Origin: Chryseobacterium phosphatilyticum
GTDB taxonomy: Bacteria; Bacteroidota; Bacteroidia; Flavobacteriales; Weeksellaceae
DNA: 64,000 nucleotides
Assembly (NCBI RefSeq): GCF_002899825.2
Contig: NZ_PPED02000003.1
Span: 700,263 to 764,262, forward strand
Direction: 5' to 3'
The notes beneath the pieces were generated by a model. The model was not told where the DNA came from, searched no databases, and saw only the letters and a list, made by a program, of their open reading frames with translations. This document shows positions 19,473 to 28,408 of this stretch, piece by piece. Position numbers and translations under genes: made by a program. Numbering within the stretch: position 1 is the stretch's first letter; each line of letters begins with the position of its first letter.

Positions 19473-19985
19473 ATGGAAATCATACATCAAAAAATCATAA
19501 AAACTCCATTGGGAGATATGGTGGCGTGTGCTGTAGAACAGGGCATTTGTCTGCTTGAATTTACGGACAGAAAAAATATTGATAAGCAGTTTAAATCCTT
19601 GTCAAAATCCTTGAATGCTGAAATTGTAGAAAAAGATCATCCTCATTTTAAACTATTAGAACATGAACTGAGCGAGTATTTCGAGGGAAAGCGAACCCGC
19701 TTTGAGGTTCCCTTATATACTACCGGAACCGAATTTCAGGAAAAAGTATGGCAACTCCTCCGGGAGATTCCTATGGGAGAAATAAGAACCTATAAACAAC
19801 AATCTGAGTTTTTAGGAAACCCCAAAGCAATCCGGGCTGTGGGAACAGCCAATGGTATTAATAAAATTGCTATTTTGATCCCATGTCATCGCGTGATAGG
19901 CTCCAATGGCGAATTGATCGGGTACGCCGGAGGGATATGGAGAAAACAAAAGCTACTGGAACTGGAAAAAGCAATTCTGTTTTAA
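19473..19985 (+). CDS. ogt: methylated-DNA--protein-cysteine methyltransferase
   Basis: A 170-aa suicide repair protein that removes methyl groups from O6-methylguanine and O4-methylthymine. The active site IPCHRVIG gives acceptor Cys138, and the DNA-binding helix LGNPKAIRAVGTANG precedes it. It closely resembles the C-terminal domain of the Ada protein encoded 0.9 kb downstream (both end RKQKLLELEKAILF), so the two arose by duplication. The gene lies in a same-strand cluster with DinB and Ada. Confidence 0.95.
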   Translation: MEIIHQKIIKTPLGDMVACAVEQGICLLEFTDRKNIDKQFKSLSKSLNAEIVEKDHPHFKLLEHELSEYFEGKRTRFEVPLYTTGTEFQEKVWQLLREIPMGEIRTYKQQSEFLGNPKAIRAVGTANGINKIAILIPCHRVIGSNGELIGYAGGIWRKQKLLELEKAILF

Positions 19986-20130
19986 TATACAGATTCTGAT
20001 AGTTTTCAAGATCAGCACAAGAATTCTGTTCATTTTCTATTTTTCATGGTTGACTTTCAATTAAAAAATGGTTGTTTATTTTTCGGTTGTATGTGACTTT
20101 GCAGTATCCCTACATTTGAATAAAAAAATA

Positions 20131-20895
20131 ATGATCCCTTTTAAAAATTTACATCATAGTGAAGATCCCTTATTGTTAGGTAATGTATGGAATGTTCAAA
20201 GTGCAAAAGCTTATGAAAAGCTTGGATATAAAGCATTGGCTACTTCAAGTTCAGCAGTGGCTCTGAGTTTGGGATATGACGACGGAGAACAGATGGCTTT
20301 TGAAGAATACTTTTATATCATTAAAAGAATCAAAATGTCCGTTTCCATACCTCTTTCTGTTGATCTGGAATCCGGCTATGGCGATACGAATGAGAGGATT
20401 GTATCCAATATCATAGGACTTATGGACATAGGAGTGGTGGGAGTTAATCTGGAAGATTCCTACGTGAAAGAGGGAGTAAGAATGCTCTTGGATCAAGAGA
20501 TTTTCTTTGAAAGACTAAAAGATATTCTCTCAAAACTGAAAGAAAGGAGGAGCGAAATTTTTATGAATATAAGAACAGATCCTTTTTTATTGAGAATGGA
20601 AAATGCACTGGAGGAAACCTTACAAAGAATCAGATTGTTTGAAGAACTTCAGGTTGACGGTATTTTTATTCCGGGAATAACTGCTGAAGATGATATCAAA
20701 ACAGCAGTGAGCGCAACATCTCTTCCTGTCAATGTAATGGGGCTTCCTGATCTTCCGGATTTTAAAACCCTTCAGCGACTAGGTGTAAAAAGAATTACTT
20801 CCGGAGGCTTTCTAAACAGACATATTTACAGAGAGCTGGAAGACACAATTAAAAATATAACAGATAATCATAGCTTTGCTGTCCTATTTACTTAG
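20131..20895 (+). CDS. isocitrate lyase / PEP mutase family protein
   Basis: About 254 aa from the ATG at 20131 (MIPFKNLHH); the ATG at 20068 would add a hydrophobic stretch foreign to the family. TIM-barrel features are clear: NVWNVQSAKAYEKLGYKALAT, then SVDLESGYGDTNERI with the metal-binding acids, NLEDS, and LPVNVMGLPDLPDF. It groups with 2,3-dimethylmalate or oxaloacetate-type lyases of unknown substrate. In many bacteria this gene travels with Ada/Ogt, as here: it lies between ogt and ada, two bases from ada. Confidence 0.85.
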   Translation: MIPFKNLHHSEDPLLLGNVWNVQSAKAYEKLGYKALATSSSAVALSLGYDDGEQMAFEEYFYIIKRIKMSVSIPLSVDLESGYGDTNERIVSNIIGLMDIGVVGVNLEDSYVKEGVRMLLDQEIFFERLKDILSKLKERRSEIFMNIRTDPFLLRMENALEETLQRIRLFEELQVDGIFIPGITAEDDIKTAVSATSLPVNVMGLPDLPDFKTLQRLGVKRITSGGFLNRHIYRELEDTIKNITDNHSFAVLFT

Positions 20896-20897
20896 TC

Positions 20898-21941
20898 ATG
20901 GAACTTACAGAAAAAATAATGTATGAAGCCTCTTTTAATAAAGATTCTTCATTTGAAGGGATTTTCTGGATGGGAGTAAAAACCACAGGAATATTCTGTC
21001 GGCCGACGTGCACAGCCCGTAAACCCAAATTTCAGAATGTAGAGTTTTTTTCCAATACAAAAGATGCCTTACTGAAGGGGTATCGTCCCTGTAAAGTATG
21101 CAAACCTCTGGAAAATCCTGACATTACTCCCACATATATTAATGATTTACTGCAGGAAATTTCCAGAGATCCGTCATTGAAACTTAAAGATTATGATCTG
21201 GTAAAAAGAGGACTGGAACCTGCCACTATCCGGAGATGGTTTCTGAAGCATCACGGGATTACCTTTCATGCTTTTCAGAGGATGTTTAAACTGAATACAG
21301 CATTTAAAAAATTGCAACAGGGAGAAAAGGTAACAGAGGTAGCTTTTGATTTGGGATATGAAAGTCTCAGCGGTTTCAACGAAAGTTTTAAAAACATTTT
21401 CGGGGTATCACCAAAAAATAATACGATGGAAAAAATTATCGATCTTAAAAGAATAGAGACAACGCTTGGAACCATGATTGCCTGTGCTGATGAGAATGGT
21501 ATTTGTCTGCTGGAATTTTCAGACAGAAAAGCACTTCCTACAGAATTAAAAGATATTTCAAAACAGTCTAATGCCAATATCATACAAGGAGAGAATCCCC
21601 ATTTTATTACGTTGGAAACACAACTTTACGAATATTTTGAAGGAAAAAGAACTCAGTTTACAGTTCCTCTTTCTCCGGTGGGAACTGCGTTTCAGAAACA
21701 GGTCTGGGATAATTTAAAGGAAATACCTTATGGTACAACAAGAAGCTATCAGGAACAGTCTGATATTCTCGGAAACCCCAAAGCAGTAAGGGCAGTGGCT
21801 AATGCTAATGGATGTAATAAAATATCTATTTTGATACCGTGTCACCGCGTTATTGGAAGTGATGGACAGTTAACTGGTTACGGAGGCGGAATCTGGAGAA
21901 AGCAAAAATTACTGGAGCTGGAAAAGGCCATCTTGTTTTAA
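20898..21941 (+). CDS. ada: bifunctional Ada regulator / O6-methylguanine methyltransferase
   Basis: A 347-aa full-length Ada. The N-terminal zinc domain has FCRPTC (Cys34, Cys38) and CKVC (Cys65, Cys68); the equivalent of Cys34 accepts methyl from phosphotriesters and switches the protein on. An AraC-type helix-turn-helix follows (about 85-175, with VAFDLGYESLSGFNESFKN), then the methyltransferase domain with IPCHRVIG (acceptor Cys315). It should sense methylation damage and activate its own cluster. The gene starts two bases after the PEP-mutase-family gene. Confidence 0.95.
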   Translation: MELTEKIMYEASFNKDSSFEGIFWMGVKTTGIFCRPTCTARKPKFQNVEFFSNTKDALLKGYRPCKVCKPLENPDITPTYINDLLQEISRDPSLKLKDYDLVKRGLEPATIRRWFLKHHGITFHAFQRMFKLNTAFKKLQQGEKVTEVAFDLGYESLSGFNESFKNIFGVSPKNNTMEKIIDLKRIETTLGTMIACADENGICLLEFSDRKALPTELKDISKQSNANIIQGENPHFITLETQLYEYFEGKRTQFTVPLSPVGTAFQKQVWDNLKEIPYGTTRSYQEQSDILGNPKAVRAVANANGCNKISILIPCHRVIGSDGQLTGYGGGIWRKQKLLELEKAILF

Positions 21942-22116
21942 AACCCTTTCAGCAAGATTTTATGCCTGCTTTTGTCCTTCAATAAATTTACGCTGATTGA
22001 TTAATAAACAAAAACTACTGGAATCTGATATACGCTCAATCTGAAAATGAAAAATTATTGAACCGGGAGAAAGCTATTTTATTTTGATTTTTGTAATTTT
22101 AAGCAAAAATTTACAC

Positions 22117-22719
22117 GTGAAAAATTTATTAGCAGCAATTTGCATATCAGTTTCAGCATTCAGCTTTGCACAGGACTATTCAGTACCTGCAGCAAGTCCG
22201 CGTCAGAAGGTTGAACAGCAGTTTTCTATGTCTAAAATCTCTATCGACTATGGTAGACCTGGAGTGAAAGGACGTAAGATCTTTGGTGATCTTGTTCCTT
22301 ACGGACAGGTTTGGAGAGCGGGAGCCAACTCTTCTACAAAAATTACATTTGGCCAGGCCGTTAATTTTGGAGGAAAGACAGTTCAGGCAGGAACGTATGG
22401 ATTATTCATTGTTCCTACAGAAAAAGAATGGAAAGTTATCTTGAATAAAGATTTCCAACAGTGGGGAGCGTATACGTATGATCCTAAACAGGATGTCGTA
22501 GATGTTACTGTACCTGTAAGCAAATTAGCTGACAAGCAGGAATGGTTTGAAATTACACTGAACCCTACAGACGAAAATTCAGGAAACTTAGTGATTAAAT
22601 GGGATATGGCACAAGCAGAGGTTCCGTTAAAGCCAAATAAACTGGATACAGTAATTAAGATTTCTGATAAATTGAAAGAAATCAAGAAAATAGAATCAGA
22701 CTCTACGAAAAAAAGTTAA
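22117..22719 (+). CDS. DUF2911 secreted protein
   Basis: About 200 aa if started at the GTG at 22117 (signal peptide VKNLLAAICISVSAFSFAQ); the TTG at 22084 is the alternative. The body carries the DUF2911 core: ISIDYGRPGVKGRKIFGDLV, VWRAGANSSTKITF and GTYGLFIVPTEKEW. The family is widespread in Bacteroidota and of unknown function, probably periplasmic. It ends four bases before the GNAT gene. Confidence 0.85.
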   Translation: MKNLLAAICISVSAFSFAQDYSVPAASPRQKVEQQFSMSKISIDYGRPGVKGRKIFGDLVPYGQVWRAGANSSTKITFGQAVNFGGKTVQAGTYGLFIVPTEKEWKVILNKDFQQWGAYTYDPKQDVVDVTVPVSKLADKQEWFEITLNPTDENSGNLVIKWDMAQAEVPLKPNKLDTVIKISDKLKEIKKIESDSTKKS

Positions 22720-22722
22720 ACA

Positions 22723-23250
22723 ATGAATTTTTCTATTCAACCTATTTTAGAGAATGATCAATTTCAATTAATCCCCTTACAGCAAGGGGATTTTGAATCT
22801 TTATATGAAGTAGCATCAGATCCGAAAGTCTGGGAGCAGCATCCCAATAAAGACCGATATAAAAGAGAAGTCTTTGAGAACTTTTTTCAAGGAGCGATGG
22901 AAAGTAAGGGAGCTTTTAAAATTATTGATAAAGCTACCGGAGATGTGCTGGGAAGCAGCCGTTACTATAATTTTGATGAAAATGACAGTCATATTTTTGT
23001 AGGGTATACTTTTTATGGTACAAAGTCCTGGGGAAAAGGGATCAATCCACAAGTCAAAAAATTGATGCTGGATTACATTTTCCAATATGTAAATAAAGTT
23101 CATTTTCATATCGGAAAAGAAAATTTCCGCTCACAAACAGCATTAGAAAGACTAGGGGGTCAGAAAATCGCTGAAGAAGAGGTGGCTTATTTTGCAGAGC
23201 CTACAAGAACGAATTTTGTCTATGAAATCCAGAAAGAAGATTGGGCATGA
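22723..23250 (+). CDS. GNAT N-acetyltransferase (RimJ/RimL type)
   Basis: A 175-aa acetyl-CoA-dependent acetyltransferase. The fold's order is visible: LIPLQQGDFESLYEVASDP at the start, a SHIFVGYTFYGTKSWGKG strand with the CoA-loop region, and VHFHIGKENFRSQTALERLG near the end. The substrate is unknown. Its stop overlaps the ATG of the cupin gene (ATGA at 23247), so the two are translationally coupled. Confidence 0.87.
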   Translation: MNFSIQPILENDQFQLIPLQQGDFESLYEVASDPKVWEQHPNKDRYKREVFENFFQGAMESKGAFKIIDKATGDVLGSSRYYNFDENDSHIFVGYTFYGTKSWGKGINPQVKKLMLDYIFQYVNKVHFHIGKENFRSQTALERLGGQKIAEEEVAYFAEPTRTNFVYEIQKEDWA

Positions 23251-23606
23251 AAAAATATAAAATTCAGAAATCTCCATTTGTAGTTCCCACCACAGATGGA
23301 AAGCTTATTGAGGAGCATTGGGGAAACTCTACAGGAAACTCCAATGTATCTATTGCTCATATGGTGGCCCCTCCGGATTGGAGCGAGCCCCATCAGACTC
23401 CCGAATTTGATGAGTTTACGTATATTATTTCAGGGAAAAAGCAGTTTGAAATAGAAGGAGAAATTGTGATACTGGAAAAAGGACAGAGTATATTAATTGA
23501 AAAAGGGGCCAGAATCCGTTACAGTAATCCGTTTTCTGAACCTTGTGAATATCTTGCCATTTGTCTTCCTGCATTTTCCATGGAACTGGTGAATAGAGAA
23601 GAGTAG
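23247..23606 (+). CDS. cupin-domain protein
   Basis: A 119-aa single cupin. Start chosen at the ATG at 23247, which overlaps the upstream stop by four bases. Motif 1 reads HQTPEFDEFTYIISGK with metal-binding His and Glu; motif 2 is weak (IEKGARIRYSNPF). Small cupins bind metal and act on or sense small ligands; no substrate can be named. It shares a bidirectional terminator with the fucosidase gene. Confidence 0.85.
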   Translation: MKKYKIQKSPFVVPTTDGKLIEEHWGNSTGNSNVSIAHMVAPPDWSEPHQTPEFDEFTYIISGKKQFEIEGEIVILEKGQSILIEKGARIRYSNPFSEPCEYLAICLPAFSMELVNREE

Positions 23607-23614
23607 ATATAAAT

Positions 23615-23640
23615 AAAAAAGGGCAATCTGCCCTTTTTTT
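23615..23640. terminator. bidirectional terminator
   Basis: AAAAAAGGGCA pairs with TGCCCTTTTTT around three bases. It lies between convergent genes and serves both. Confidence 0.85.
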
Positions 23641-23644
23641 ATCT

Positions 23645-24985
23645 CTAAGCAACTTCCAGGACAATAACCTGATCAGGATCTTCGGGAGTGACTGCTTGTT
23701 CAGGAATTTCTATCGTTCCATTTTTCAAAACGGCTTTTACCGAAGCGTTATTCTTTAACAAATACGCTTTTTTTACTTTTTTATATGGGGCTTTTTCAAG
23801 TCGTATGTTACCAGCATCTTTTTGCAATACATGAACATATACCTTATTTCCGGATTCGGTAAGTGCACCCCATTTCTGAGGTTTCAGATAGCCTCCTTTT
23901 GTTCCATATACACTTTCTCCATATACCTTTAACCATTTTCCGATCCAGTTGAGCTGATTGATAAATTCAGGTTGTATTTCACCATTAGGCATAGGGCCGA
24001 TGTTGAGTAGCAGGTTGCCACCATTACCGGCCGAGGCTACAAGAAGTTTTACCATTTGTGCAGGTGTTTTATATGCAGAATCCGTTAAATTAAATCCCCA
24101 GCTGTTGTTAAGCGTAGCACAGGTTTCCAAAGGCAGCTCTGATATTTTCTGAAAACTCAGACCCGAGGTATTTTCACCCGGAACATCCTGCTCAAACATT
24201 TGAAAATCCTCACCAGGCAGGGGAGCCATATGGTGATTGTTTCCTACCATGCATTGGGGTTGTAATTTATGAATCAGGTCATAGAGTTCACGGGTATGCC
24301 AGTCTATCCGTACCTCATTGTCCTTTCTGTCTTTATTTTCTTCATCCATTTGATCCCAATATCCATCGAACCAGATTCCGTCAATTTTTCCGTAGTTGGT
24401 AAGAAGTTCCGTCAGTTGGTTTTTCATAAACTGGATATAATCATTCCAGTTCCCCCGTTCAGTACGGCCTGTTCCTTGCCCGGTTCTTCCTGTCCAATAT
24501 GAGTAATCATTTCTTCGCCAATCGAGTAATGAATAATACAAAAACAATTGAATTCCCTGTTTGTGGCATTCATCAGCGATCATTTTGACGATGTCCTTTT
24601 TGTAAGGCGTATTCATGATGTTAAAATCGGAATATTGAGTGTCCCATAGGCTAAACCCGTCGTGATGACGCGTGATTAGAGTAATGTACTTCATTCCGGA
24701 AGCCTTGGCAAGACTTACCCAATCGTGAGCATTAAAGTCAATGGGATTGAAGAACTTTTCCAGCCTTGAATAATTATTTACCGTGATATTTCTGTTATTC
24801 ATTACCCATTCGCCACTTCCGGGAATGCTGAATATTCCCCAATGAATAAACATTCCAAACTTGGCATTGGTAAACCATTCACGCGTTTGCAAGTTTTGTG
24901 GACTTGGAGTATAATTGGCGGATTGTGCAAAAATAAAAGAAGAATATGCTAAAAATAGCAGCAGAAGACATAATGATTTTTTCAT
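23645..24985 (-). CDS. secreted alpha-L-fucosidase (GH29)
   Basis: About 446 aa from the ATG at 24985, which gives a clean signal peptide (MKKSLCLLLLFLAYSSFIFA); the upstream ATG at 25063 is unlikely. GH29 hallmarks are KFGMFIHWGIFSIPG near the N-terminus, ITRHHDGFSLWD, and GKIDGIWFDGYW, which holds the nucleophile Asp. The C-terminus has a small beta domain. It should remove terminal fucose from glycans in the periplasm or outside. No polysaccharide-utilisation genes (SusC/D) stand next to it. Confidence 0.95.
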   Translation of the reverse strand: MKKSLCLLLLFLAYSSFIFAQSANYTPSPQNLQTREWFTNAKFGMFIHWGIFSIPGSGEWVMNNRNITVNNYSRLEKFFNPIDFNAHDWVSLAKASGMKYITLITRHHDGFSLWDTQYSDFNIMNTPYKKDIVKMIADECHKQGIQLFLYYSLLDWRRNDYSYWTGRTGQGTGRTERGNWNDYIQFMKNQLTELLTNYGKIDGIWFDGYWDQMDEENKDRKDNEVRIDWHTRELYDLIHKLQPQCMVGNNHHMAPLPGEDFQMFEQDVPGENTSGLSFQKISELPLETCATLNNSWGFNLTDSAYKTPAQMVKLLVASAGNGGNLLLNIGPMPNGEIQPEFINQLNWIGKWLKVYGESVYGTKGGYLKPQKWGALTESGNKVYVHVLQKDAGNIRLEKAPYKKVKKAYLLKNNASVKAVLKNGTIEIPEQAVTPEDPDQVIVLEVA

Positions 24986-25118
24986 ATTGGTTTTTATATT
25001 ACAAACGATAAATAACAGATTATTAGTGTCTTGAAATTTTACGATAGTATTAAAGAAATACAAATATCCTCTGCTTCTCTTATGCAGAAGCAGGTACAGG
25101 TAGATATCTGTTGAAAAA

Positions 25119-25862
25119 TTATTTAAGAATTTCTTTTAAGAACAATAAAGTATGATTCCAGGCTCTTTTTGCCATTACTTCGTTATAATCCGGAGATTTT
25201 GGGTCGGTAAAAGTATGTTTTGAATGGGCATACGTTATGATTTGCCAGTCGGCATTGCCCTCATTCATTTCTTTAATCAGGTTGTCATAATCCTGCTGTG
25301 AAACACCCTTGTCATCAGCCGGATTTTCTACTAAAATCTTAGCGGTCAGCTGTTCGTTTTTTCTCATCTGATCTTTAGCCAGACTTCCGTGTATGGAAAC
25401 CACTCCTGCAACCGGAAGGCCTCCTCTGGCTGATTCCAATGCTCCTGTACCTCCAAAGCAATACCCGATAACAGCTGTCTTATCAGAAATAGCTCCGTTT
25501 TTCTTTAGCTGCTCCAATGCCAGGGAGATTCTTTTCTGATATTCCTGATAATTTTGCTTGTAATACCCTGAAATTTTAGCCGCAGTATCATTATCTGCCG
25601 GGATTTTTCCATCGCCATAAATATCAGCTATAAAGGCAATATATCCCTGTTTTTCAAGCTCAATAGCTGCCGTTTTCGCTTCTTCGTCAATCCCTTTCCA
25701 GGCTGGGAGAATTAAAACCCCGGGAAGTTTTTTTCCTGCGTTGGAGGTGATCAGACCATTAAGTTTTTGTGCACCGTCCTGATAAGAAACGGGTTTAAGT
25801 TTTTGACTGAATAGAGTTCCTGAAGCCATAAGAACGGTGGTTAATAAAATGGAGCGTATCAT
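25119..25862 (-). CDS. dienelactone hydrolase family protein, exported
   Basis: A 247-aa hydrolase with a signal peptide (ending SGTLFSQ). The nucleophile elbow is GYCFGG, with the Cys of dienelactone hydrolases in place of Ser; AFIADIYGDG and the late HSKHTF motif complete the pattern. Being exported, it is not a classic chlorocatechol enzyme; substrate unknown. Stand-alone gene. Confidence 0.88.
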   Translation of the reverse strand: MIRSILLTTVLMASGTLFSQKLKPVSYQDGAQKLNGLITSNAGKKLPGVLILPAWKGIDEEAKTAAIELEKQGYIAFIADIYGDGKIPADNDTAAKISGYYKQNYQEYQKRISLALEQLKKNGAISDKTAVIGYCFGGTGALESARGGLPVAGVVSIHGSLAKDQMRKNEQLTAKILVENPADDKGVSQQDYDNLIKEMNEGNADWQIITYAHSKHTFTDPKSPDYNEVMAKRAWNHTLLFLKEILK

Positions 25863-26022
25863 ATTTTGTTATTTTGTGGTTGCAAAAATTGGACATAGGG
25901 ATTTCACCTGGAAATATGAGGTATTTTCATTGTCATATTTTCTTAATGAGAAAGAAAAATCCTCAACTAAATTAATAAAAATTAACTGAATTGAGGATTT
26001 TAATATTTTGTAAAAGAATGAT

Positions 26023-26640
26023 TTAAATTTTTACACCAAAACTTTCCAGTTTCTGTTTCAAATCCGTATCGGGCAAAACATGGATCGTGTTAAATCCTAA
26101 TGACTGAGCCATTTCTATATTCTTTTGATTGTCATCAATGAAGATAGATTCTTCAGCCCTGATGTTGTATCTCTCTAAGAGCAGATGCCAGATTTTCGGA
26201 TCAGGTTTAATAAGCTTTTCAGTCCCGGAAACCACAATTTTACCATCAAAAAGCTGGAAGAAATCATAGTTTTCCAATGCATAAGGAAAGGTCTCTGCAG
26301 ACCAGTTGGTTAATCCAAATAAATGATAATCTGTATTTTTAAGCTTCCTGAGGACTTCAACATTTTGAGGAATATCACTTTTTAGCATGATCGTCCAGTT
26401 ATCATAAAAGGCTCTTATTTCTTTTTCCCATTCCGGAAATTTCTTTACCTGAATTTCGGTCCCTTCTGCCAAAGGACGACCCTTGTCCTGCTCAATGTTC
26501 CATTCATCCTGAGCAATGTTTTCCAGGAAATATTCCATTTTTTCATCATCATTGAAGTAATCTTTGAAAAAATATCTCGGATTCCAGTCCATGAGTACGC
26601 CTCCGAAATCGAAAATTATATTTTTTATATTCATGTTCAT
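26023..26640 (-). CDS. HAD-superfamily hydrolase
   Basis: A 205-aa phosphatase-like protein. Motif I is IIFDFGGVLMDWN (the second Asp is replaced by Gly, as in YihX/haloacid-type members), motif II LFGLTNWS, motif III near KPDPKIW, and motif IV FIDDNQKNIEMA. It resembles YihX-type sugar-phosphate phosphatases. Cytosolic; it lies just downstream of the HsdR-like gene on the same strand. Confidence 0.9.
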   Translation of the reverse strand: MNMNIKNIIFDFGGVLMDWNPRYFFKDYFNDDEKMEYFLENIAQDEWNIEQDKGRPLAEGTEIQVKKFPEWEKEIRAFYDNWTIMLKSDIPQNVEVLRKLKNTDYHLFGLTNWSAETFPYALENYDFFQLFDGKIVVSGTEKLIKPDPKIWHLLLERYNIRAEESIFIDDNQKNIEMAQSLGFNTIHVLPDTDLKQKLESFGVKI

Positions 26641-26669
26641 ATTATTGTTAATTGGTGTATTTTGATTTT

Positions 26670-27101
26670 TTACGTAGGTTTATAGAACACATACTGCTCA
26701 TTTTCATAGTAAGCATTGATATGCTGCAGACCATTAGTAAGAATAATTTCCTTAGCTCCGATAATTGAGTTGTATCTGGCCGTTTGTTCAAATGTTTTTT
26801 CCGTTAATTTGATGTGAGGCGCCTTGCATTCAATCAGGATAACCGGTTCAGTTTTTTCTGTAATCAACAGATCAATTCTCTTTGTTAATCCGTTTAAAAC
26901 GATCTTTTTTTCAGTGATCAGAGCCGATGTAGAATAGGATTTTACTGTGAGATAATAATGTACCCAGTGTTGTCTGACCCATTCCTCAGGAGTGAGCAGA
27001 AGATAAGTTTTACGAACCAAATCATAAATAAAAAACTTATCTTTGTCTTTCTTGAATTTAAAATCAAAAGTTTCCTGAAAATTCAGTTTTGGAAGTTCCA
27101 T
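26670..27101 (-). CDS. type I restriction HsdR N-terminal-like nuclease-fold protein
   Basis: About 143 aa from the ATG at 27101 (MELPKLNFQ). It holds the PD-(D/E)xK-type core RIDLLITEKTEPVILIECKAP, with Asp and Glu-x-Lys, preceded by LLTPEEWVRQHWVHYY, as in the HsdR_N family. It stands alone, without hsdM or hsdS. In Bacteroidota this small gene is regularly found back-to-back with holA, as here, where the two start codons are only seven bases apart. Function unknown; a housekeeping DNA role is as likely as defence. Confidence 0.88.
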   Translation of the reverse strand: MELPKLNFQETFDFKFKKDKDKFFIYDLVRKTYLLLTPEEWVRQHWVHYYLTVKSYSTSALITEKKIVLNGLTKRIDLLITEKTEPVILIECKAPHIKLTEKTFEQTARYNSIIGAKEIILTNGLQHINAYYENEQYVFYKPT

Positions 27102-27108
27102 TAATAAG

Positions 27109-28146
27109 ATGAAAGAATTAGATTTAATCCTCAAAAATATTAAAAATAAAGAAGTTTTACCTATTTATTTTTTTCACGGAGAAGAACCTTACTTTATTGA
27201 TCTCGCTGTAAAAGCTCTTGAACATAACTTTTTGGAAGAAGATGAAAAAGCCTTCAACCAAACAGTTACCTATGGAAAAGACACTTCATACCAGGAAGTT
27301 CTTTCTCTGGCAAGACAGTTTCCAATGATGGGTGATAAGCAGGTAATTATTGTGAAAGAGGCTCAGGATCTTAGATTTAATGAGGAAGAAAACAGAATTC
27401 TGGAATCCTATGTGGAAAATCCGGTTCCTTCCACTGTACTGGTTTTTGCCCATAAACATAAGAAACTTGATAGCAGAAAAAAAGCAACCAAATCTCTGGA
27501 TAAAGCCAATGCACTATTCCTGAGTGAATCGGTAAGGGATAATAACCTTCCGAAATGGATTGCAGATGAATGTGTAAAGCTTTCTATCAAAACGGCACCC
27601 AATATTTCTCATCTTTTGGCTGAGTATCTGGGAAACGACCTTTCAAGAATTGCCAACGAACTGAATAAATTAAAAATTATCCTGAAAGAAGGAGAGCTCC
27701 TTGACGAAACCATTGTTGAAAATCACATCGGGATCAGTAAAGAATACAATGTTTTTGAACTTCAAAAGGCATTGGGAACAAAAAACGCCAATGCAGCCTT
27801 TAAAATTGCACATTTCATGGGAAAAAATCCAAAGAATAATCCTTTTGTAATGATGTTGGCGAGTCTTTATAATTACTTTTCAAATGTCATTATTTATCAG
27901 ACGATGGCAGGGCAGTCTCCACAGGCTATTGCTTCACAAATGGGAGTCAATCCTTATTTTGTTAAAGATTATGCGGAGAGCGCAAGATTGTATCCTTTAA
28001 AACATGCCACGAGAGTCATTTCTATTTTAAGAGAATTTGATATGAAAGGGAAAGGGCTTGGAGCAGTTAATATGGGAGAAGCAGAACTGATTAAAGAGCT
28101 GGTGTATAAAATTATCAACGTCGATAAGATTAAGATGAAGGTGTGA
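27109..28146 (+). CDS. holA: DNA polymerase III subunit delta
   Basis: A 345-aa clamp-loader subunit that opens the sliding clamp. Family features are IYFFHGEEPYFIDLAVKAL at the N-terminus, the strand VIIVKEAQDL, LAEYLGNDLSRIANELNKL in the middle, and the C-terminal helical collar with YNVFELQKALG and YAESARLYPL. Length is typical. It is divergent from the HsdR-like gene with a minimal shared promoter region. Confidence 0.95.
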   Translation: MKELDLILKNIKNKEVLPIYFFHGEEPYFIDLAVKALEHNFLEEDEKAFNQTVTYGKDTSYQEVLSLARQFPMMGDKQVIIVKEAQDLRFNEEENRILESYVENPVPSTVLVFAHKHKKLDSRKKATKSLDKANALFLSESVRDNNLPKWIADECVKLSIKTAPNISHLLAEYLGNDLSRIANELNKLKIILKEGELLDETIVENHIGISKEYNVFELQKALGTKNANAAFKIAHFMGKNPKNNPFVMMLASLYNYFSNVIIYQTMAGQSPQAIASQMGVNPYFVKDYAESARLYPLKHATRVISILREFDMKGKGLGAVNMGEAELIKELVYKIINVDKIKMKV

Positions 28147-28156
28147 TGCGAGAAAC

Positions 28157-28285
28157 GTGTTGCGAAGTCCGGGATTCAGGTTTTTGAGATAGGAGGGTTA
28201 AAGGGAAAAAGTTTTAAATCTAATCTTCTTGCCAACCTAACCCCGAATCCCGGAACCCGAACCCTGAAACTCATCCCGCAACAAA
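28157..28285. repeat. imperfect inverted repeat rich in CGGGATTC units
   Basis: Left arm 28160-28190 and right arm 28240-28282 share TTGCG/CGCAA outer bases and CCGGGATTC/GAATCCCGG inner bases, with slippage between. The right arm is a string of related units (CCCCGAATCCCGGAACCCGA). It resembles the degenerate unit repeats around the S23 gene at 283-721 in style, not in sequence. Confidence 0.45.
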
Positions 28286-28408
28286 TGCCATTGAAATTCG
28301 ACATATCAGATATTGACAAGTATCATTAAAATAACTTTAAAAAGAAATTAAAAATTACGAAATTAGCAGTCTTAATTTAATTACATCTTTTTTCGAACAA
28401 AGTAAATT

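Noticed and set aside
26670..27101. Restriction-modification or defence system
   Set aside because: Only the HsdR N-terminal-like domain is present, next to holA, with no methylase or specificity gene.
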